A stretch of 64,000 nt of DNA from positions 45,667,131 to 45,731,130 of the forward strand of contig OX359247.1 in NCBI GenBank assembly GCA_947179485.1, in the 5' to 3' direction. Within the stretch, counting starts at the first letter, position 1. Each line of letters begins with the position of its first letter. Below are positions 12,553-25,365 of this stretch, in pieces. This DNA is from Allacma fusca (Eukaryota; Arthropoda; Collembola; Symphypleona; Sminthuridae). The position numbers were made by a program, and so were the translations under genes. The notes beneath the pieces were generated by a model that saw only the letters and a list, made by a program, of their open reading frames with translations, was not told where the DNA came from and did no database searches.

Positions 12553-12782
12553 TGTATCGGATACACTTAAAACTAAACTGTCGTCAACTGTTACATATAT
12601 GTATAAAGCGTATGAAAGGATTAACACCTTGCCAACATGCTAAAAACTTTGAATGTCTTTTTTGAAATGCGTTACTATTTTTAAGAATTTTAACAAAGGT
12701 TCCTTTTAACGTTATTTTTTAAAAACAAAGAAGAGCAACAAAGACTTTTACGAAATATCGACGCACTAAATAAATACGACGG

Positions 12783-15518
12783 TCATTCCATAATCTCCAG
12801 TAATTTATCGATGAACTTCTTCTTCTTTTCTGCTTTGACTTGTACAATGAATGACTCGAAGGCATCCATGGCTACTCCTTCTTCAAGACACTCCGCAACT
12901 CGCTCAAAAGCCTTTCCGAATAAACTGTATATAGTAAGAATAACAAGGATATAACGTAAATAAAAAACAAAAGCAAAACACATGCATTCCTACAACATTC
13001 TTATTGTTTGTATCGCATGAAATTTGAGATAGATTGTACCTTCAATACATTTACAATTATCAGAATGAAATAATTACTTACTTAGAACTGCTATCAGCAG
13101 CCAAAGGAGGAAGACCAATGAGCAAAAACACGTCCGCACTTTGAGGTACAATCATTATAAGGGGAAGTCCAGCAGCTTTCCTGCTGTTCGAAGAGTCAAC
13201 AGCAGCCATCAAAGTAAATCTCGCGAGGAGAATCAAAGAATTTTGGTTCACAAAATATTTCGTGTCGATTCCTTCCGTAGAAATAGTAGCTAAGAGAAAT
13301 GGTCCCAATGACACTACTGTATGTGTATCCAGGAAGGCTTGTACCTGCTGGCGAATCGTCTTGAGCAAAATTTTAGCTGCTTCTACACCCTTGTCCAACT
13401 CGGCCATTCGTTCTCTGCCAAAAAATTTAAACAATTACAAACTGACCTAAGTACTAGGGCTGGAATATCCTTAGTATCCTTTAGGAGTACAAACTCACGC
13501 CGGGAGGCAATCAAGCGCAGACTTGAATCTTTCCGACATCGTCAAATCATTGGCAGGTGATTCTAGAACAGCGAGCGCAGCCCAATGACAATCAATTGCA
13601 CTGTACTTCCTTCGGAGACCAACTTGACGTGTAAAGGATGGGATTGTGATTTCATCCATATTCCATTTATCGGCTTTCTTTTCAAACATATCTTTTAGGG
13701 CTTTCCGGATGTTTAAATCCATGGCAACGAGCTTTTGCCGACATTGACTTAAAGGTAGACTATCATACAGTACGAAATATTAGTCTCACAAAATTAATTG
13801 CTATAAATCGAAAATCAACAAACATTGAACACACCCAATATCAAGCAGGAATCGATTCATCTGCTTCTCGCCTGTCCAGAATTTGAACTTGCAAGCGAAA
13901 TATGGAGTCACGGCTAGACTCTCGTGAATGTTCCAATGTCGGTATAAGTGTAGACAGATCCTATGAACATTAATTTTTTATAATCAATTTGTGCTGTTCT
14001 GCAGCATAAACATTAATATATTGCAAGTCTTCATCAACTTACTCTTTTTCAAATAAAAGTTTCATAGCATCTCTTTGATTTTGCTGGGAATGCTTCAGTC
14101 TTGCTACGTGTGATTGTAGCTGATGTGCCAAAAGTATATAGTGCTGTCTGTCTATTTTCTTCATTATGTAAGAGTCAGTAAGTCCAACAATTGAATACCA
14201 GACAAGCTCTGGTCCACCTCTGGACATGGTCCAGGCCACTTCCAGCATGATCAAGCTAGCCTACACAACATTTACAAAATAAAACTGTCACTTAAATCGC
14301 TCACTATAATACCAATTGGCTCCCAAAAATTTGTTATCGAAATCTTCTCCACATTTCATAATCAACTCTCAAAAACGTCAAGGCTTACTGGAGGTCCATA
14401 ATAACTGAACTGGGAGTAATCAAACAAGACCCGCCGCCTCTTTTCTTGCCAATCTCTTCTCTCTCTTCGTTTCTCCACAGCGGTTGGCTCCAGTCGCCGT
14501 CGTCTTTTCCGACTTCCACCACCATCCCCCTCCTCTCCTTCTTCATCCAGACCCGAGTCATCTTCTTGGGAATCGTCATCATCAGACTCAATCTGAGGTT
14601 ACACATTCAAATTCATTCCAAATACTAATATCCTTTTACATCTCCACATCAAAATTGTATTCACTCATAAAACACCACAAAAACTACCACCTCATTAAAT
14701 AAATAACTTAAAATTACATCATCTCGAAAAATGTCATCAAAGGCAGGGATGAGCTCTTGCTCTCCAGGAGGAATCACTATTCTTACCTGCAAAATGAACC
14801 CACATACAATTAAATTACACCTCAAGCGTACAAACCTCCTTCAAATAGTTTTACCAGATCGTCCCAAAAACTTACTTGCTGAGAATCATCATAAATATTG
14901 AGGATGTGTGTGGGTCTATGACTATCAATAATATAAATTATCACGTTTTCAGGGTTGTCTAACAGCGCCAAAACATCAATGGTCCCACCACAGTTCACAA
15001 GGATGATGTTCTTCACCTAGAATATCCAACCACACTTTTTACTACCCTACACATTTCTCTCATCCCTAATCATTTATTTGATCTCTCATCATTTAAATTC
15101 AATTTTTTCAGAGGAAAGAAATCAAAATCTACCTGCTCTCGAAATTCCACAAAATGTTCCTTCAGTTCATGGTTTCCCTCAGCCGAGACCAAAGTGTACG
15201 CTATGCCATCAATGTTGAACAAAAATTGTAATATTTTCACCGTACATACCGCATCCACATCTGGGGCTGCGATTATCAAGGGTCTCTATTTAAAAAAAAT
15301 ATTTTGATTTATTAATTATTCATTTCTAAACATAACTCATTTCATTATTTGTTTTGTTATTAATTATTATACACATTTGATTCTTTCGGTAATTTAAGTT
15401 ATAATAACAATAATCATATCTGATAATTAATTAAATGTAAGTAAACAATTAAAGAAATCAAACTTACGGAACCAGGAAGTTGTTCATAAAAATCCTTTCT
15501 CAAATGTTCAATGAACAT
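12783..15518 (-). CDS. CDC45: Cell division control protein 45 (CMG helicase subunit)
   Basis: Ten exons: 15468-15518, 15133-15285, 14876-15016, 14718-14786, 14389-14592, 14043-14260, 13835-13960, 13499-13759, 13082-13414 and 12783-12924. They splice to 565 residues, the same size as animal CDC45 (about 566). CDC45 joins MCM2-7 and GINS in the nuclear CMG replicative helicase. Visible family blocks are the DHH-like N-terminal part (RPLIIAAPDVDAVCTVKILQ, then NIILVNCGGTIDV), an acidic then basic linker (EIESDDDDSQEDDS followed by SRKRRRRLEP), the central CLHLYRHWNIHESLA block and the C-terminal LFGKAFERVAECLEEG block. All exon phases agree. The ATG gives MFIEHLRKDFYEQLPGS, typical of the family start. 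The GC-richer DNA just upstream (about 15780-15840) may be the promoter. Confidence 0.96.
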
Positions 15519-17348
15519 TTTAGAAATTCTTTGAATTCTGACAAATTTTAAAATCCAACCTACATTCTTTTGAAGGGGTCAATGTATTGGGTATTTCTTG
15601 AGTACAATTACGTAATGATAATAGAACAAGTGGGTTAACTCAATGAGGGTGATATGGAGGTGTGAGAGCAGGAGAAATTAAAGAGGGGAATGAGAGCATG
15701 CATGCATGCAATAATACAATACAGAATCAATGGCAGATGAAAGAGAAGGAACTGGACATATGAGGAGACAGAATCAGCATCAGCCGTTGCTCCTCTTCCC
15801 GCCAGTTCGCCTTTTACCTCTTGCGAGCGAAACACTCACAAAAAGACAAACAGGCTGTGGTTGTGTGGATCAGTGATGATGTTTTAAGCCGTAAAACTAT
15901 ACACATATGTACATACAGCCACGTACAAGAACTCCTAAAGCATTTCAGCCCTTTGATTCCAGAAAGCAGCCCTGTATTAAAAAATTTTACTCCCCACTTT
16001 ATCAGATGTGTTCTTTCGCAAATAACAATCTCTGACCTGTAGGTCAGTTCTAAGTTGCCAAATGAGTTCGGAAGTCGGATTTTTTAAGACAAATTTGAGA
16101 ATTTTGTAATTCCTGGACAAACTAGTCGAAAATATTTTTACCTTTAAAATTGAGTCATAATTATTATGGTTGTGTTGATTTGTGTTTTTTTTAAGATTTT
16201 TTAAAATTCGAAGAAAGATTTGGAAAATTTGGCCGCTGCGTTGGAATGCCGTGCTGGAGTATAAAATGTGACGCGAGGTTTAAGCAAAGTAAAAATATTG
16301 TTCAGTTGATAACTTTAGGGAATAAGAACAACCATGTACAGTTTTGGTTTTTGGTCCCCGGAATTTGTAATGAAGATCTCAATGAGTCCTGATCTCTGAA
16401 ATCCCTATAAAATTTACTAAAATAATCATACACTATATGGTAAATCAGAAATTCTTCCTTATTTGAGTCCTTCTCACTTCTTCTTCTTCTGTTGAGTCTC
16501 TAAACCTGAATTTCTCTCAAATTTGTTCCATATGTTCAATGCTCAACACAATGCCACAATTCATTACAAAGGGATTTTTGTTCCTGAAAATTCCTCCAAA
16601 CAAGCGTCGAAACTTTAATTTTTCTTAAAAAATCAGACGGACCAAACAACTGTTGAATTCGAAATCCTTAAAAAGTACCGACTCCGCTTCACATTTAATA
16701 CTCCCGTGACTCCAAAAATTATTCTAGGTCAAAAGATAACTTTTAGAAATTCTAGAAACTAGTTTCCTACAAACAGGAGAAAATGGTGATTTTACGAGAT
16801 TCTCCATTATGTACGAGGGCTAGAGGGTTGAAAGGAAATAGCCCACACTGTATATGAGAGTGAATTGAAGCTATTATAATAGTGGCATTGTACTTTCTAC
16901 ACTCAAACTCATGGGCAATAATGCAGTGCTTGTGCTTTTTCCTATATCTACCAGGGACAGAGGATTATGAGTGAGGGTGTTGTCGTGCGGCCGTCGGGCA
17001 AGTGGTCGCCTCATGCATACAGTATACACTCGCTGTTACAAGAGGACCTTCTAAAACAAATCCCACAAAGTAGGGACAAAAAACCTTCCTATTACTTGCA
17101 ATAGTGTGAAAGTGTAAACTTAACACATTGCGCTCACAACATCATGTTACTGTAGACACACTGTGAAATTCCAATTTCACATCTTGTTTATGGTATTTTA
17201 ATGTATGGTAACAGCGAGCGTGAATAAAATGTATGGCACTTAAACCTTAATCGTAGGAAATGTATCAGATCCCTTTTAATTTAGATGAATAAGTTAAATA
17301 AATAGTTTATTTGGAGGGGTTATTTTTGAACACGTATAGCTTCTAATT
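15519..17348. other. Intergenic between CDC45 and carboxypeptidase
   Basis: About 1.8 kb with the CDC45 promoter and the carboxypeptidase 3' UTR. Short open frames here lack splice support. No repeat structure was recognised. Confidence 0.4.
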
Positions 17349-19556
17349 TTAAGATCGTAGCCTGGAACTGTTTTTGAAATAATAAATCTCCATCATGTCT
17401 TCCGCCATGGACTTGACCAGTTCTAGAGTTTCCTGTCCTGTTGATTTAATTCTGGAAGCGGGTAATAGGAAACCATAAAATCCTCTATCTGGGAGTTCAA
17501 CGGTATAGGAGTACTTTATTCCTGCAACACCTTTAGCCCAGTCATGGCTTCCCCCGGCGGCCGGATCTAAAAAGCACATGAAACCTTGGGGTAAATTACC
17601 TGCCAGTGTACGGTGGATAAAAAAAAATAAAGTATAAGAAGAAATGAACGTACATAAAATGTTGGAGGTAGATCCTGCCCGGTATGTCGTCCCTTGTACT
17701 TTCTCAAGTCTTGTTAAAGCTTTTTCCGCAATTTCATACTAAAAAAAATACAAAGGGAATAATAATATTTAATTGTTTTTTTTATTATCCGTAACTGGCT
17801 TATTATATAATCCAATAGCTTACCATTTCCTCGTAGTCATCCGCTAATTTGTAAGAATGGCCCCATGGGATTAAAATTAGCTAAAAAAAATAAACAATGA
17901 ATATTTTCAATAATTGTCCATACCTATTTTAAAACTTGTCAATTTACAGGTAATGGATTGTGAAAATTGCAGTGTGAGTAAATGGACGTAAATAGTAACC
18001 TGAGAATAGCTGTGCAAAGATAGGTACATTTTTAAACTGTCTCTTTTTGACATGATGAAATTTTGCAAGTTTTGAACTTCAATTTCGGATGAGTTGTCCC
18101 TTCCACGGTAGTTTGCAGCACAGGGGTTCCCTGAGCCTCCGGGTCCTTTTGGAAACACGTAAAAGAAATAAATTCATGTATTTTCTCAGGAATCAAATGT
18201 TATTCTAATTTTGTGTAATGTTTCATGTTAAGGGATTGTAAATGTGTTTCGAATTTAATCAGTTACCTCCCCAATGGTAGTTCCAATTTCTGTTGGGATC
18301 CGCTCCAACACATAGGTTAACAATGCTATCAATTATGGAGTTACCGGGACGAGGGTACGAACGGGTCTTCCTCCAAAAGCGATCCTATTTATCAAAACAT
18401 AATTAATAACTTCAAAAGCCCAAGGCCTTCAAATCCACGGAAGACTACACGATTAGTCATATTGCTTACGTTAGTGTGGCTGTACTCATAGCCATCGGGG
18501 TTAATGACGGGGGAAATGTACCAATCAAACATGCTTGCCCAATATTCTGACTTCAAATTAGCTTGGATGATTTCATTAGCGATGTAAGTCACTGTTGCAG
18601 GGGCTATCCACTCCCTTGCATGGATTCCTGGAAATTATTCGATAAAAAAATACACTTAAATAGATCTATGCACTTCGAAACTTACGAATTCACTAAGGAG
18701 AACCAGAACTCACCACCGTCTAACCAAATGGCGGAACGATTCTGTCCATTGATAACACTCCAATTCCTGGTGATTTTCAACACTCGCATCGGTCTCTTCT
18801 CAAATGATTCCCCAATCTCTTCCACCTCCACAGAAACTATAGATTGATTCACCCGATGAGTCTTCACTAACGAGTCCATCCAATCATAGATCTATAAAAT
18901 AATTTAACTATTGATATTACTCATTCTTACAATTGACCTACAATTTTTACAAGTTTTAAAGGTGGATTTACAGTTTCAAGTCTTTGATAAGAATTCCAGT
19001 TCATTTGGTTCCCCAGTCTGTTCACCATACCCTTTTGCTCTGCAGCAATAGCTCTAAAATTGTTCAAAAATAAATATTTACATTTATCACAATTCTATTT
19101 TAAGTCTCTCTACGGGACACATTTTTTAGGAACTATCACTTAAGGATGCTTAATTTCTTAAGGCTTACAAGTTTAAATTCTGATACATGACTTCATGCTC
19201 AATATTATGTTTTTGTATCAAGGTCAAAATCTCCAAGAACTGCTCCGGTGACACCATAATATCCGTCGTTGAGTTCAGTTGTGGCTCCTTCCAGAAATCG
19301 TAGAGTCCTCTATCTTGCAATTCATTGAGAGCCAGGAGAGACTCAATGTTTTTCACGTACAGTCTCAAAACTTGAAATCTAAGGACAAATATTACGTTCA
19401 TGATTTCCATAATTACATACTTGAGTATACACGAAATTAAAAAAAAATTAAATTAATTTGTCTCACTTACCCCGAGTAATCTCTAACGCTGCTTAGTGGA
19501 TTCCCCACTACAGAAAGGACTATTACAAAACTTAGTATAAATCCTAATTTCCACAT
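17349..19556 (-). CDS. Secreted M14 zinc carboxypeptidase (A/B type) with propeptide
   Basis: Ten exons: 19471-19556, 19169-19378, 18972-19053, 18714-18891, 18470-18627, 18267-18384, 18000-18145, 17824-17880, 17654-17738 and 17349-17566. They give 445 residues, normal for a pre-procarboxypeptidase. A signal peptide ([18 protein letters not shown]) and an activation propeptide of about 100 residues precede the catalytic domain. The zinc ligands His and Glu are in [12 protein letters not shown] and the third His is in LHSYSQ. Substrate carboxylate binders are in DPNRNW, the Tyr248 equivalent is in NILYPAAGG and the catalytic Glu in [13 protein letters not shown]. It should remove C-terminal residues from peptides extracellularly. 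The S1' specificity position (bovine 255) is His (GGSHDW), not Ile (A type) or Asp (B type). One donor (exon 7, GTTACT) is weak. Confidence 0.95.
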
Positions 19557-21479
19557 TTTAAGGAAATCCAATGTGGATCAATGAATAAATTTGACAAATT
19601 ATTTACTATGCAACGCGAGTGTCTTCCCACAACTTGTGACTCCGGGGAAGAATTATTAAGTTGTGAGAGTCGCTAGGGTTAAGGAGCTTCAACTTGAGCA
19701 CTCGCTGAGGCTCTGAACCAGCCTCATAACGGGAGTTGCTTGCGGTACAAACCTCACTCCAGTTCCATGTGCCGTTGTCATTGTTGTAGTTTTAAGGGCT
19801 CACAGTCAAAGGGCGAACGAAAGGGTACTGTCTTTTAGATGAAATGTTTTGTGGAAATTTCCATCGTATATTTGCTCAAGTATAGGACTATGAGCCAGCT
19901 CCAGTCAAATTATACATATTGATATAAATATGATAAGCATATAATTCTTGTACAATTTATATAGGGTCGTAAACAGGGAAAGACCTAGTTCTGTATACAA
20001 GTTTGCAATACTACACTCAAATATGCTTAAAATATATTGTGACTTGTGACAAAATCTGATAACATAATTTTCAAAGCAAATTTTAGACAGCTTTATTTAC
20101 ACAAGTTTGTATTAAGTACATGCCTTTATTTATTTCAAAAATAATTAATTTAAATGCAGGGTGATATGCATACAAATTTTTATAGAAAGTAATTATGGAC
20201 ATGTGGAGATGTACAATAAATTGCAGTTTGGGGCATAATAAGACACAATAAAAAGCGTGAGATCAGTCGCATCCGAAATGCTTTCATGCCCTTTTTTCGA
20301 ATGTTATGGTATTACAGTTTTATTTAATTAAAAACTTGTGTAATTATTTGCACTGTTTTTTTCTGGAGCCAAGAGGAGCAAGCAGATCGTATCACATATT
20401 GTTCAGCCCAGGATAATAAAAATAATTATCTTAATGTACAAGATTTATAGGTACTAAAAACTGGGCTGGAAAGAAGCACTGCAGCTTTAAAGCATAGCTT
20501 ATTGTAGTATTTTCTAGGAATTGTGCTGGTTCTTCTGTGAAAGGTTGTAGTAAAAATGTACTACTAGTATGCAAGCACCGGCAGAATTTACCCAATAAAC
20601 TATTTAGCGCATATTTATTTACACAGAGGCTTGCAAAAACTAGAGCAGTACATACAATTGCTAGAAGAATTCCCAAGTCTGAACATGCGTACATATTGAT
20701 TTATTGATTAAATCTCCAGAAAAATTAAAAATACGTCATGCATTAAAAATCGAGTATTGCAAGCATTTTATGATGTATTAAATAATGATATTGTATATAA
20801 GAAAGGACGCGTGGAGGCTTGATGTTTTCCTCGATGTGTTACACAATTCCCGGAGAAAGTCTGGAAGTTGATCTGAGCAGTCAATCTTTATGACATCCAT
20901 AAAAATGTAAAAAGCCCTATTGACGGAGGTCTCGAAACATCTATTGGATGTCCAGTCAAACACATCTTGCAAGCTGTGGTAAGACCACAGGACTCAAGTT
21001 CCGTTCCCAAATAGAGTGTGTTTAATCATCTATTTCTAGTTTAAATAAAAATTGTGAAACTCCAAAATTTTGCGGGTAGTTAAGTGCAAAAACAAATTAT
21101 TCAAAAATGACAAAATTTCTTAGTATGGCGAACAAAACCAAGGTGGCGGCCACTATGGGCGGGGATGGGAGGCGGTAAATCTCATAAAAAATCAATAGTA
21201 TATTTATTAGAATTTTATTAAAATTTTTAATTACATAAAGTAATAATGGAAATAAGGGATATTTTTTAAAACCATAGTGGCGGCAGGCGACAACTGGATG
21301 CTTGGGTTCCAGGCACGGCTGGTAACACGACTTCAACCGTTGAAATTTCTATTTCTTGCAGGTTAGCTATTCTTATAGCTTTTTTAATTATCTAAGCATA
21401 TTTATACTCCGAATATTTGAGTCAGTGAAGATTCCTACGCATGTATGTACAAAGTTTTTTTTGCGATTTCATGAAACAG
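19557..21479. other. Intergenic between divergent carboxypeptidase and copine
   Basis: It must hold the carboxypeptidase promoter and the missing first exon of copine, which I could not locate. Two minus-strand open frames (20431-20694, starting with a hydrophobic segment, and 20778-20972) are suggestive but lack support. Otherwise AT-rich. Confidence 0.4.
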
Positions 21480-24400
21480 GAATTTACTGAACAAAGATCT
21501 TCTCTCAAAGTCCGATCCCTTGTGCGTTGTCTACAACCGCCCACCTGGCTCCAAAAGTTGGGTACCTTTCAAGCGAACCGAAGTGATTGATGATGACCTG
21601 AATCCAGACTTCGTCACCAAGGTAGAACATGTCTACAAGATTTCTCAAAGAAGCCAGACCTTCAACAAAGATTAAAGCAGTTGTGTCGACATTGATGAAA
21701 CATACATCGGCTTAATGGTTGCACAATTATTACAGGTTGTTATGGACTACCGATTTGAGCAAGTGCAAGCTCTTCGGTTTGAAATCTACGATATAGACTC
21801 TCACGCTGCAAAGTTATCCAAACAGGATATTCTAGGATTTGTGGAAACTAATTTAGGACAAATTGCTTCCGCTGGAGAGGAAGGAATGACCCTTGAGTTG
21901 AACAGCACCACGCACGTCGTTGCCACAAATCCGAATCAGGTTCGCAGGGAACCCCAAACAATTATTCTAATTGCGGAAGAACTTGCCTCTGAAAAAGATG
22001 AGGTATGTACATATGTGAAATGGCTAAATTTGTACCTCTAAAGAAATATTTTCTTTCACTGAAAAAGGTCCTTGGCTTTTGACAGCACAGTTTTATATTT
22101 GCTTTACCTCTTATTATGTGTGAATTCCATCAATAATTCTCTACAGTCAACTCTCGTTATAAGTGATCGACGTAACGTGTAAGGGATTTCCGTAATGGCG
22201 AATGCATTCACTGGGCATCATTCACACCCGGAACTGCCTATACCTGTAATGTGTAAATATAATTACGGGTGGCTTTTATAAAGGGAAAAAACTCAAGTCG
22301 CTTGGGAGCGAAATTTCATTGCATTTGTCCCAAATTGCGACAATAATAACATCAATTAACTTCAGTAGTTTTGAATTACGTATTTCAATTTTACCCTCCA
22401 CTGTTTTCTAATCCGTACCTCATTAGGCAAAAAGCTATGTATAAACAAAAAATGAGTCCCATATTGTATAGCAAATTGTTTTCAAAGCGCTTACGGATAT
22501 TACTTCCGTATAAATATGTGAATAGGTACCTCATCGTAAATTACTCTCTACTGGTGCTATTTGGTCTCTATTATCATTAGATACTTCTGAAAATAGCTGG
22601 TAACTCGTGTGGGAGCTGGTCTGGTTGCCTGCCACCCCGCTCGTATTTCTGTGTGTCGAAGCTGAACGACGCTGGCAAATGGATTGTAGTGTACAGAAGT
22701 AAAATCGCCAGAGGGAGCAATCCAACGTACCAGCCAATGAAAATATCATGTCGATCTTTGTGCAATGGGGACCTTGACCGGGAATTAAAAATTGATATTT
22801 ACCAAAGAAAATTTTCAGGGAAATTGGTTTCTGTCGGCTACTTGAGTATAAGTGTCAATAAACTATTGAAAGCTGGTCAGGAGAGACAGCCGTTGTTAAC
22901 GCCAAATGGGCAGGTGTGATCACTTTTGGAATCTAATTAGCTTGAGGTTCCTTTGTCACAATGTTCTAAAATATAAGAGTTAAAATGAATAATATTAACA
23001 AGGAAACTTTATGGTATGTAAAGTTAATATAGGAAGGAAATTTTGTGAGCTGTTAGGACTGTGACCCAATGTCCAAACCCGCACTGAAGTGTACAATTAT
23101 CCGCAGTATAGCCACCCATAATAGCGAGAATACCTTCAAAGTGCTGCCTGACGTTGTCTACTAGTTAGCTGACAATGAAAATTTACTTTTTGATCGACAA
23201 TTTTGGTTTCTTATTATGGAAATTATGTGGAAATTAACATTCAAAATTTCAGCTGAGACCCCTCACAATTCGTGTAGGATCATAAAAAATTTTGTGGCCT
23301 CTAGCGGCCGAACCTGGTTTTAACACCTCACAAAATTTCCTTCCGATGTCAATTTTATGTACCGTGAGGCTTCCTTGTAAGTGTAAATAATAGATTTATT
23401 AATTATGATTGTAATACTCAATAGAGTGCAAAATCTGGTCTGAGAGTACTTTCCTGTGCGATGACACCAATTAGCACTTTCCTGGACTTCATTCAAAGTG
23501 GAACCCAGATACATTGCTGCTTTGCCATAGATTTCACATGTAATGAATAATATCTAAGGAAAATTTGATAGTCAACAAGAAGAAATGTGTGTGAGCTGAC
23601 GAGCACGTGCTGGAAATGTCTGTGATTTGTTTGTTCCCAGGCTCCAACGGGGACCCTACCGATAATCAGTCATTACATTACATCTCTAATATCAGTAGTC
23701 AACCTAATCCTTACGAGCAGGCCATTCAAGCTGTAGGAAATATCCTTAAGGAGTACGACAGCGCATCCTTGTTCCCCACATATGGATTTGGAGCTCGCAT
23801 TCCCCCAAAAGGAGAAATTTCCCATAATTTTTTTGTTACCCTCACAAAGTCGCCAAATTGTTGCAGTGTTCCAGGAGTTTTAGAGGCCTACAGGTAATTT
23901 CACATTCATTGATGCCCAGATGTTAATGATGCACTGGACGAGTTTGTCTCGTAACTATTTAAATTCGTATTGAGCATGTTTATGTGCGTACTTGTATGCA
24001 CATAATGTAAGCAATATATATGTATCTACATAAACATAATTACGCCCATGACATGCTGCATTCTGTCCTCATGCTGTTGTTAAAAATACATTAGGAGATT
24101 ATGAACACGTATAAGTTTTTTTATTATAGTAAAAGTAGAAGTATACTTTAGTGGCATTGATCCTACAGGTCTTGTATGAGTAAAGTCCAGATCTACGGTC
24201 CCACAAATTTTGCTCCAGTAATAAACACGGTGGCAAAGATTGCTTCCAAGACCAAGCTTGGTGAAGCGTACTACGTCTTGGTTATAATCACAGATGGAGT
24301 TATTACAGACATGCTAAAGACCAAAAAGGTATGAACATTAATATGCTTTTGGATACTACAATAATATTAAATTCCTGCCAATGTATTTGTAAATAATGAG

Positions 24401-24943
24401 TCTAACAGTAAATACTAACATCAATAGGCAATCGTGGATGCATCCTCATTACCAGTGTCTATAATTATAATTGGAGTGGGCGACGCGGACTTTGATGCTA
24501 TGCAGGAACTAGATGGCGATGCTACGAGGATTCAATACAAACGAAAGAGAGCGGAAAGGGACATTGTTCAATTTGTTGCGTACCGAAGTGCACGTTCTTG
24601 GATGTCTAGCACCGGCGAATCCACTGTGACAGAGATTAGTCTGCCAATTGCAGATTTGATGGATCTGGAGGGAGAAGACTCCCCCTCCATTACGGCACCC
24701 ACGGGAGCAGAGGTCACTCCGAAGTTCCAGAATGTGACCGAGGACCGAAACGAAAAATCCAACCGACTTGCTCAAACTCAATTGGCGGCTGAAGTCCTTG
24801 CCGAGATTCCGGATCAACTGACGGGTTACATGAAGTCTAAGAATATTTTGCCGGGCATGATTACGAAGAAACCCGGAGGAGGAAGTAAACCCGCTGGAGA
24901 TAAAGTAGTGGAAGGTGCCGCACCAACGGAGGCAGCTCCTTAG
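21480..24943 (+). CDS. Copine (two C2 domains plus vWA-like domain), 5' end not found
   Basis: Exons 21480-21621, 21736-22002, 22581-22913, 23425-23539, 23641-23893, 24169-24328 and 24428-24943 join in frame to 594 residues. The first exon (probably 10-20 residues) is missing. Copines are cytosolic proteins that bind membranes in response to calcium. C2A has [18 protein letters not shown] and YDIDSH, the expected calcium-loop aspartates. C2B is recognisable by [17 protein letters not shown], but its first loop reads LPPRSYFCV where copines normally have GKSDPF, so the aspartates are gone. The vWA-like copine domain has the metal-site start [29 protein letters not shown] and ITDGVITDM. The tail ends [13 protein letters not shown] and [10 protein letters not shown], and is variable in the family. 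Confidence 0.94.
22145..22340. mobile_element. Possible pogo-like MITE fragment in copine intron
   Basis: The stretch CAGTCAACTCTCGTTATAAG, following TA, resembles the left end of the MITE at 63007 (CAATCCACTCTCGTTATTAA). The right end is not obvious, so this is a decayed or truncated relative. Confidence 0.3.
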
Positions 24944-25365
24944 AAATCTGTCAAGTCTTAATTAAAAACATACTGTACATACTAGATTTCCTGAACCAAT
25001 TTGTATGCAAGAGGTCATTCACAATCTTTGTCACATTTATATTGTAATCATACAAACCAAACAAGTCCAAACCAAATGAACACTTATACTTCATGAGAGC
25101 CAATTTACAATAATTATTATTGATTGTTGACTGACTTGATTTCGCAATATTGTAACGAATTAATAATGATTTTTTATTTCATTGCATTGTGAAATTGCAA
25201 AATAATATCGGTTTAAATGTACTAACTTTGATAACATAACTAAACAAAACGATCATATCATAATTGTACCCTGCAAAATTTTCGACTCGTCAAAATTGAG
25301 ATACAATTACAGTATGGAGTTACGGGGAAATTAGTATTTTCAATAAAGGTAATAATCAAAAGGTA
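24944..25365. other. Shared 3' region of convergent copine and SLC18B1-like genes
   Basis: About 420 bp. A + strand AATAAA at 25342-25347 could polyadenylate copine, within 20 bp of the stop of the opposite gene, so the two transcripts may overlap tail to tail. Confidence 0.5.

Larger units (their letters stand above)
11470..12782. other. Intergenic between GST5 and CDC45
   Basis: Contains the GST5 promoter, a long perfect hairpin (11790-11880, listed separately) and a small cysteine-rich open frame (about 12378-12552, listed separately). The rest is AT-rich with no recognised content. Confidence 0.5.

Noticed and set aside
20431-20972. Two minus-strand frames, one starting with a hydrophobic segment
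   Set aside because: No consistent splice joining, no family resemblance, and the surrounding composition is like intergenic DNA.
24509-24817. Long minus-strand open frame
   Set aside because: It is the antisense of the last copine exon, which has clear family motifs on the + strand.
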